A stretch of DNA of 64,000 nucleotides from Belliella alkalica (GTDB taxonomy: Bacteria; Bacteroidota; Bacteroidia; Cytophagales; Cyclobacteriaceae): positions 1 through 64,000 of the forward strand of contig NZ_JAKZGO010000011.1 of NCBI RefSeq assembly GCF_022549785.1. The letters run 5' to 3'. Position 1 is the first letter of the stretch. Each line of letters opens with the position of its first letter. Below the pieces are notes generated by a model. It saw only the letters and a program-made list of their open reading frames with translations, had not been told where the DNA came from and searched no databases. Shown here piece after piece: positions 60,481 to 64,000 of this stretch. A program made the translations under genes and the position numbers.

Positions 60481-61812
60481 ATGATACCTGTTACTGCCAT
60501 ATTTGATATAGGAAAAACCAATAAGAAGTTCTTTCTTTTTGATGTGAATTTCAAGGAAGTCTATAAAGTCTATCATCGCTTGGAATATATTCAAGACGAA
60601 GATGGAGATCCTTGTGAATCCATCAAGGAATTGACAAATTGGATCAAAGATACCCTTACCCAAGCACTTGCTTTGGAGGAATTCAACATCAGAAAACTCA
60701 ATTTTACAACCTATGGAGCATCCCTTGTCCATTTGGATAGAGAAGGTGACCCGATCACACCGTTGTATAATTATACCAAAGAATACCCAAAGGATCTTTT
60801 AGAGGATTTCTATAACAAATATGGCCCACAGGAAAATTTCTGCCAGGAAACTTCCTCTCCTGCCTTGGGTATGGTCAATTCGGGTCTGCAGTTATATTGG
60901 CTCAAATACCGCAAACCTGAATTATTCAAAAAAATCCACAATACCCTTCACCTTCCCCAGTACCTGAGCTATATGTTTACAGGGAAAATGGTCTCAGATT
61001 ACACAAGTATCGGTTGTCACACTGGTCTATGGGATTTCAAAAACAATAGCTATCATCAATGGCTGGAAAATGAAGATCTATTGAAGTTTTTGCCAAGAGC
61101 AGTGGATTCGGCTGAGACTTTTCCCATTTCATTCCGCAAGCAGTCGATGTCGGTAGGCGTGGGTGTACATGATTCCTCTTCTGCACTATTACCTTACCTT
61201 ATCAACAATACAGAACCTTTTGCCCTCTTATCCACTGGGACTTGGGCCATTAGTATCAATCCTTTCAACAACGAAGAACTGACTTTGGATGAATTGGAAA
61301 AAGACTGCCTTCATTTCATTGGTATTCATGGTCAGCCTATCAAGATTAGCCGACTTTTTATTGGTGAAGAACACAAACACCAAATCGAGAAGCTTTACGA
61401 ATATTTCAAGCTAGAAAAAGGATATTACAAGGCTTTGAAATTTGATCCTATCCATTACGAAAAAACAAAGGCCTGTAAAACCAAGAAATTCCGCTTCGAA
61501 TATCTGAAACCGGAAGTTTGTGGGATATCCCAAGCCGAGAAAAATGATTTTTCCCAGTTTGATACATTTGAAGAAGCATATTATTGTTTCTTGGATGAGC
61601 TTACAGAATTGCAAGTGGCCTCACTTCAGTTAGTCTTAGCTGATACTTCAGTAAAGCGATTGTATATAGATGGTGGATTCAATGCCAACGAGATGTTTGT
61701 AGAAATGCTCCGCCAAAAACTCCAAACCATCAGTGTGGAAACGACAGATTTTGCCTTGGGAACAGCTTTGGGAGCTGCTATTTTAGTGAATAAAGTTGCT
61801 GTGGATGGGTAA
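60481..61812 (+). CDS. rhaB: L-rhamnulokinase, FGGY family
   Basis: This is a 443-residue FGGY sugar kinase that phosphorylates L-rhamnulose. Features are the phosphate-1-like TAIFDIGKTNKKFFLFD at the N-terminus, the ATP-site segment ALLSTGTWAISINPF, and RLYIDGGFNANEMFVEMLRQ near the end, with TTDFALGTALGAAILVNK. I prefer the Met at 60481 because the fold begins immediately; a Met 14 codons earlier (60439) is open but overlaps the arm of an inverted repeat. Other FGGY substrates such as fuculose or xylulose cannot be excluded from sequence alone, but rhaM, rhaI and the aldolase fusion alongside make rhamnulose nearly certain. Confidence 0.88.
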   Translation: MIPVTAIFDIGKTNKKFFLFDVNFKEVYKVYHRLEYIQDEDGDPCESIKELTNWIKDTLTQALALEEFNIRKLNFTTYGASLVHLDREGDPITPLYNYTKEYPKDLLEDFYNKYGPQENFCQETSSPALGMVNSGLQLYWLKYRKPELFKKIHNTLHLPQYLSYMFTGKMVSDYTSIGCHTGLWDFKNNSYHQWLENEDLLKFLPRAVDSAETFPISFRKQSMSVGVGVHDSSSALLPYLINNTEPFALLSTGTWAISINPFNNEELTLDELEKDCLHFIGIHGQPIKISRLFIGEEHKHQIEKLYEYFKLEKGYYKALKFDPIHYEKTKACKTKKFRFEYLKPEVCGISQAEKNDFSQFDTFEEAYYCFLDELTELQVASLQLVLADTSVKRLYIDGGFNANEMFVEMLRQKLQTISVETTDFALGTALGAAILVNKVAVDG

Positions 61813-62076
61813 TGGTGATCTTTTTTACTATGCAGTTTGATTATGCGCAATGACACCATTTGTTAGGTAGACATATCACTTAAAGTTTTTCTGATAATCG
61901 ATGGCCATCCGACCACAGTGGCTTGAAATGAAGTACATATATTTTTGTAAATGGCTACAGGTACGTAAGCGGATATACAAACTATACAAATATCAGTATG
62001 TTGATATTTTATTTCTTTGTAAAAGGGTGTTCCAGTGCGAAAGTCATGAAAAACTTTACCATCGCTAGGCTAAAAG
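61813..62076. repeat. Spacer with hairpin repeat copy C
   Basis: GATTATGCGCA at 61839-61849 begins the element, CTGATAATCG (61891-61900) is a decayed second arm, and CTACAGGTACGTAAGCGGAT (61956-61975) is the end motif. No TACAGGA-type motif and no intact gene are seen. Confidence 0.7.
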
Positions 62077-62214
62077 CTAGCAGGAAGACAAGCTTATCGT
62101 TTTTACACTATTCTCATAGTTGCATAGGCTCGTTGAAACCAAATTTGAAAAGGACATCTTCAAAAATAACACATATCCATACAAGGCATAGACCATTTCT
62201 AGCCTTTTCATCAT
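62077..62214 (-). pseudogene. Truncated 45-codon ORF coupled to crtD
   Basis: The ATG overlaps the crtD stop codon (ATGA). The frame encodes a basic start and a hydrophobic stretch (VYALYGYVLFLKMSF), then ends at a stop after 45 codons. The first part recalls the N-terminus of membrane acyltransferases that follow carotenoid genes in Bacteroidota, but this is only a resemblance. It is either a decayed gene or a chance frame. Confidence 0.3.
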
Positions 62215-63677
62215 GTCTCAATCATCTCTGCCATAATCTTTGCCGATAGCAAGCAAAGTGGAATACCTCCACCTGGATGGACGCTTCCTCCGCAGAAGTA
62301 TAGGTTTTTGATCTCAGAGGAGTAGTTTGCGTGGCGCAAAAATGCCGCATACCTATTATTTGAGCTATTTCCATACAGTGCACCATTGGCACTGGAAGTT
62401 TTGGACTCTATTGTTCTAGGCTCGAGGATTTCTTCCACTTCTATCAGTGGTTCAATATCCGTTTTGAGAACACGGTTGATTTTAGCAATAATGCTTGACC
62501 TAGCTTCCTCGATCAATTTATCCCATTCCTGACCTTGGTTGTTTGGGACGTTGATCATTGTAAACCAATTCATACAGCCACTTGGCGCATCATCTTCCTT
62601 GCAAACTGAAGTGATATTGACATAGACTGTAGGATCATGGTAAATGCTTCCCTTATTGAAAATATGGTCAAATTCGGTCTTGTATTCTTCACTAAATAGA
62701 ATATTGTGTAAGCCAAGTTCTGGAAAATTTTTCTTGACCCCCCAATAGAAAATCAGTGCAGAGCTTGATTTTGGTTGATCAAGAAGTTTTGTTGGCTGTT
62801 TTTGATTTTTGAGAATGCTTTTATAAGCATTGACCATGTCCATGTTGTTGATGACAAGGTCAGCGTGGATCTTGGTATTGTTGACAAGGACTCCTGTGGC
62901 TATGTTTTTTTCGACTATAATTTCTTCAACCTTTGAATTGAAATGAAAATCAACACCTAGATCTACGGCGAGCTTGTACAAACTCTGTGTGATATCGTAC
63001 ATTCCTTTCTTCGGAAAAAATGCACCAATGTTGAATTCCAAATGGGGGATGATATTTAATGTTGCGGGAGTTTGGTAGGGATTGGAGCCGTTATAGGTTG
63101 CATAGCGGTTGAAAAGCTGCACCATTTTGGGTTGATTGAATAGCTTTTCATTGGCATCATTCATTGTGGTAAAGATCCCAAGTTTTCCCATTTTGAGATA
63201 GGATTTAAGCGCTGTAGGATTCACCCAGGTATTCCATTGATGCAGTGACCTATGCATGAATAGTGGTGCCAAGTGCTCGTAGATATAGGCAGAATTTTTC
63301 AATGCTTTCTTTACGTTTTCAGCAGGTTCTCCGAGTTTGGTTTCTACTTCTTCGGCAAACTGATGGAGGTCACCATAAGCTTTGATTGACTTCCCATCCT
63401 CCCAAAAATAATGGCAAGCCACATCGAGTTTGGTATATTGAAAATGATCTACAGGCTTCCTTCCGGCCAACAAAAACAACTCCTCCACCTGCTCCGGCAA
63501 TGTGAAAAGTGAAGGCCCTGCATCGAAACGATAGCCTCCGATTTGCATCTCAGAGAGCTTTCCTCCAGGATATGAATTTGACTCGAATACTTGGACTTTA
63601 TAGCCTTTGACAGAAAGCCTGATGGCAGCTGCCAATCCTGCTATTCCAGAGCCAATGATGATTGCTTTTTGATTCAT
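62211..63677 (-). CDS. crtD: CrtD-like carotenoid desaturase (phytoene desaturase family)
   Basis: This is a 488-residue FAD enzyme. The Rossmann motif GSGIAGLAAAIRLSVKGYKV with VFE lies at residues 8-31, followed by YPGGKLSEMQIGGYRFDAGPSLFTLP, shared by CrtI/CrtD proteins. The C-terminus has LYFCGGSVHPGGGIPLCLLSAKIMAE, the second FAD-binding box. The EARSSIIAKINRVLKTDIEPLIEVEEILEP region is close to 1-hydroxycarotenoid 3,4-desaturases of Bacteroidota, hence crtD rather than crtI, though a CrtI-like role is possible. It acts on membrane carotenoids and has no relation to the pectin genes. An HD-domain gene lies 27 nt upstream on the same strand. Confidence 0.82.
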   Translation of the reverse strand: MNQKAIIIGSGIAGLAAAIRLSVKGYKVQVFESNSYPGGKLSEMQIGGYRFDAGPSLFTLPEQVEELFLLAGRKPVDHFQYTKLDVACHYFWEDGKSIKAYGDLHQFAEEVETKLGEPAENVKKALKNSAYIYEHLAPLFMHRSLHQWNTWVNPTALKSYLKMGKLGIFTTMNDANEKLFNQPKMVQLFNRYATYNGSNPYQTPATLNIIPHLEFNIGAFFPKKGMYDITQSLYKLAVDLGVDFHFNSKVEEIIVEKNIATGVLVNNTKIHADLVINNMDMVNAYKSILKNQKQPTKLLDQPKSSSALIFYWGVKKNFPELGLHNILFSEEYKTEFDHIFNKGSIYHDPTVYVNITSVCKEDDAPSGCMNWFTMINVPNNQGQEWDKLIEEARSSIIAKINRVLKTDIEPLIEVEEILEPRTIESKTSSANGALYGNSSNNRYAAFLRHANYSSEIKNLYFCGGSVHPGGGIPLCLLSAKIMAEMIET

Positions 63678-63704
63678 GGATTTCTTCTAACGATCGAATA
63701 CGAT

Positions 63705-64000
63705 TCAGTCTGCAAACTTAACAGATTTTAACCGCCTCAAGTTTTCAGCTTTGTTGGATTCTCTGCTTTTTATGCAGAAATCAGTGTGGAATTGATGTTG
63801 CTCCAAAAATTCTATTTTCAGCTTATGCCATTCCTTGGCTTCAAGATTTGGTGAAAAATGCTTCATTTCAGTGAAAAGCAAATCGCTACCTTTTTCGTAA
63901 TGTTCCGTCCCAATATATTCCAAATCAGCATCCGCCATGATTTTTTCCAAATGGTTGTTAGGCATTTGCGGGATTTTGGTCGCCATGATCATGCCGCAGA
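63705..64000 (-). CDS. HD-domain phosphohydrolase-like protein, 3' part only
   Basis: The frame is open to the window edge, so the N-terminus is missing. The visible part reads CGMIMATKIPQMPNNHLEKI, then MADADLEYIGTEHYEKGSDL, then a helical, basic C-terminus. The A-T-x-I-P...DADL..IG pattern matches the second half of small HD-domain hydrolases. The substrate is unknown. It precedes crtD by 27 nt and may be co-transcribed. Confidence 0.6.
   Translation of the reverse strand, partial: CGMIMATKIPQMPNNHLEKIMADADLEYIGTEHYEKGSDLLFTEMKHFSPNLEAKEWHKLKIEFLEQHQFHTDFCIKSRESNKAENLRRLKSVKFAD

Noticed and set aside
61998-62249. 83-aa plus-strand frame after rhaB
   Set aside because: It is antisense to the coupled ORF and to the crtD end, rich in Ser/His/Lys, with no recognisable fold.

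Overview
The window looks like the chromosome of a member of the Bacteroidota, probably a cyclobacterium-like Cytophagales (inference). The reasons are two SusC/SusD pairs, many 'LxxC' lipoprotein signals, no visible Shine-Dalgarno sequences, a carotenoid desaturase of the CrtD type and AT-rich intergenic DNA. No rRNA or tRNA gene, CRISPR array or intact transposase was seen.

The core, about 3.0-61.8 kb, is a large locus for pectin rhamnogalacturonan-I (RG-I) plus an almost complete L-rhamnose pathway. From left to right: 0.7-2.5 kb holds an AbiE-type toxin-antitoxin pair whose toxin is frameshifted. 3.0-6.7 kb encodes a Tat-exported PL26-like rhamnogalacturonan exo-lyase and a DUF6250-like lipoprotein, bracketed by inverted copies of a 172-bp repeat. 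7.1-8.8 kb carries three unrelated small genes (DUF1801, SanA/YdcF-like, YdeI-like). 9.0-12.5 kb encodes a beta-helix lipoprotein and a PL11 rhamnogalacturonan lyase. 12.6-27.9 kb is one minus-strand uptake operon: FAS1 lipoprotein, SusC, SusD, FAS1, FAS1, SusC, SusD. 28.7-40.0 kb is a minus-strand enzyme run: DUF4450-like and DUF4861 proteins, GH65-like, GH105, GH28 and a PL22-like propeller. 40.2 kb holds the last 32 codons of a lost third SusD between two terminators, and 40.3-41.6 kb a second GH105/GH88-like enzyme. From 41.8 kb transcription is on the plus strand: GH43, GH2, rhaM, GH106, a GntR regulator, an NCS1-type permease with a 62-aa membrane protein, an esterase, GH31, and a fused rhamnulose-phosphate aldolase/lactaldehyde dehydrogenase, RhaI isomerase and RhaB kinase. 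62.1-64.0 kb is unrelated: a truncated coupled ORF, crtD and the end of an HD-domain gene.

Inferred working: surface lyases (PL11, PL26) and SusC/D with FAS1 lipoproteins capture and cut the RG-I backbone. GH28, both GH105, GH106, GH2, GH43, GH31 and the esterase trim the fragments. L-rhamnose then enters, perhaps through the NCS1 carrier, and is processed by RhaM, RhaI, RhaB and the aldolase/dehydrogenase fusion to DHAP and lactate.

The most interesting non-coding signals are a recurrent TACAGGA-centred motif in front of at least seven transcription units, proposed as the operator of the GntR protein; a hairpin repeat between the rhamnose genes whose stem is kept by a compensatory base change; and composite satellite/hairpin repeats that lie mostly at gene 3' ends.
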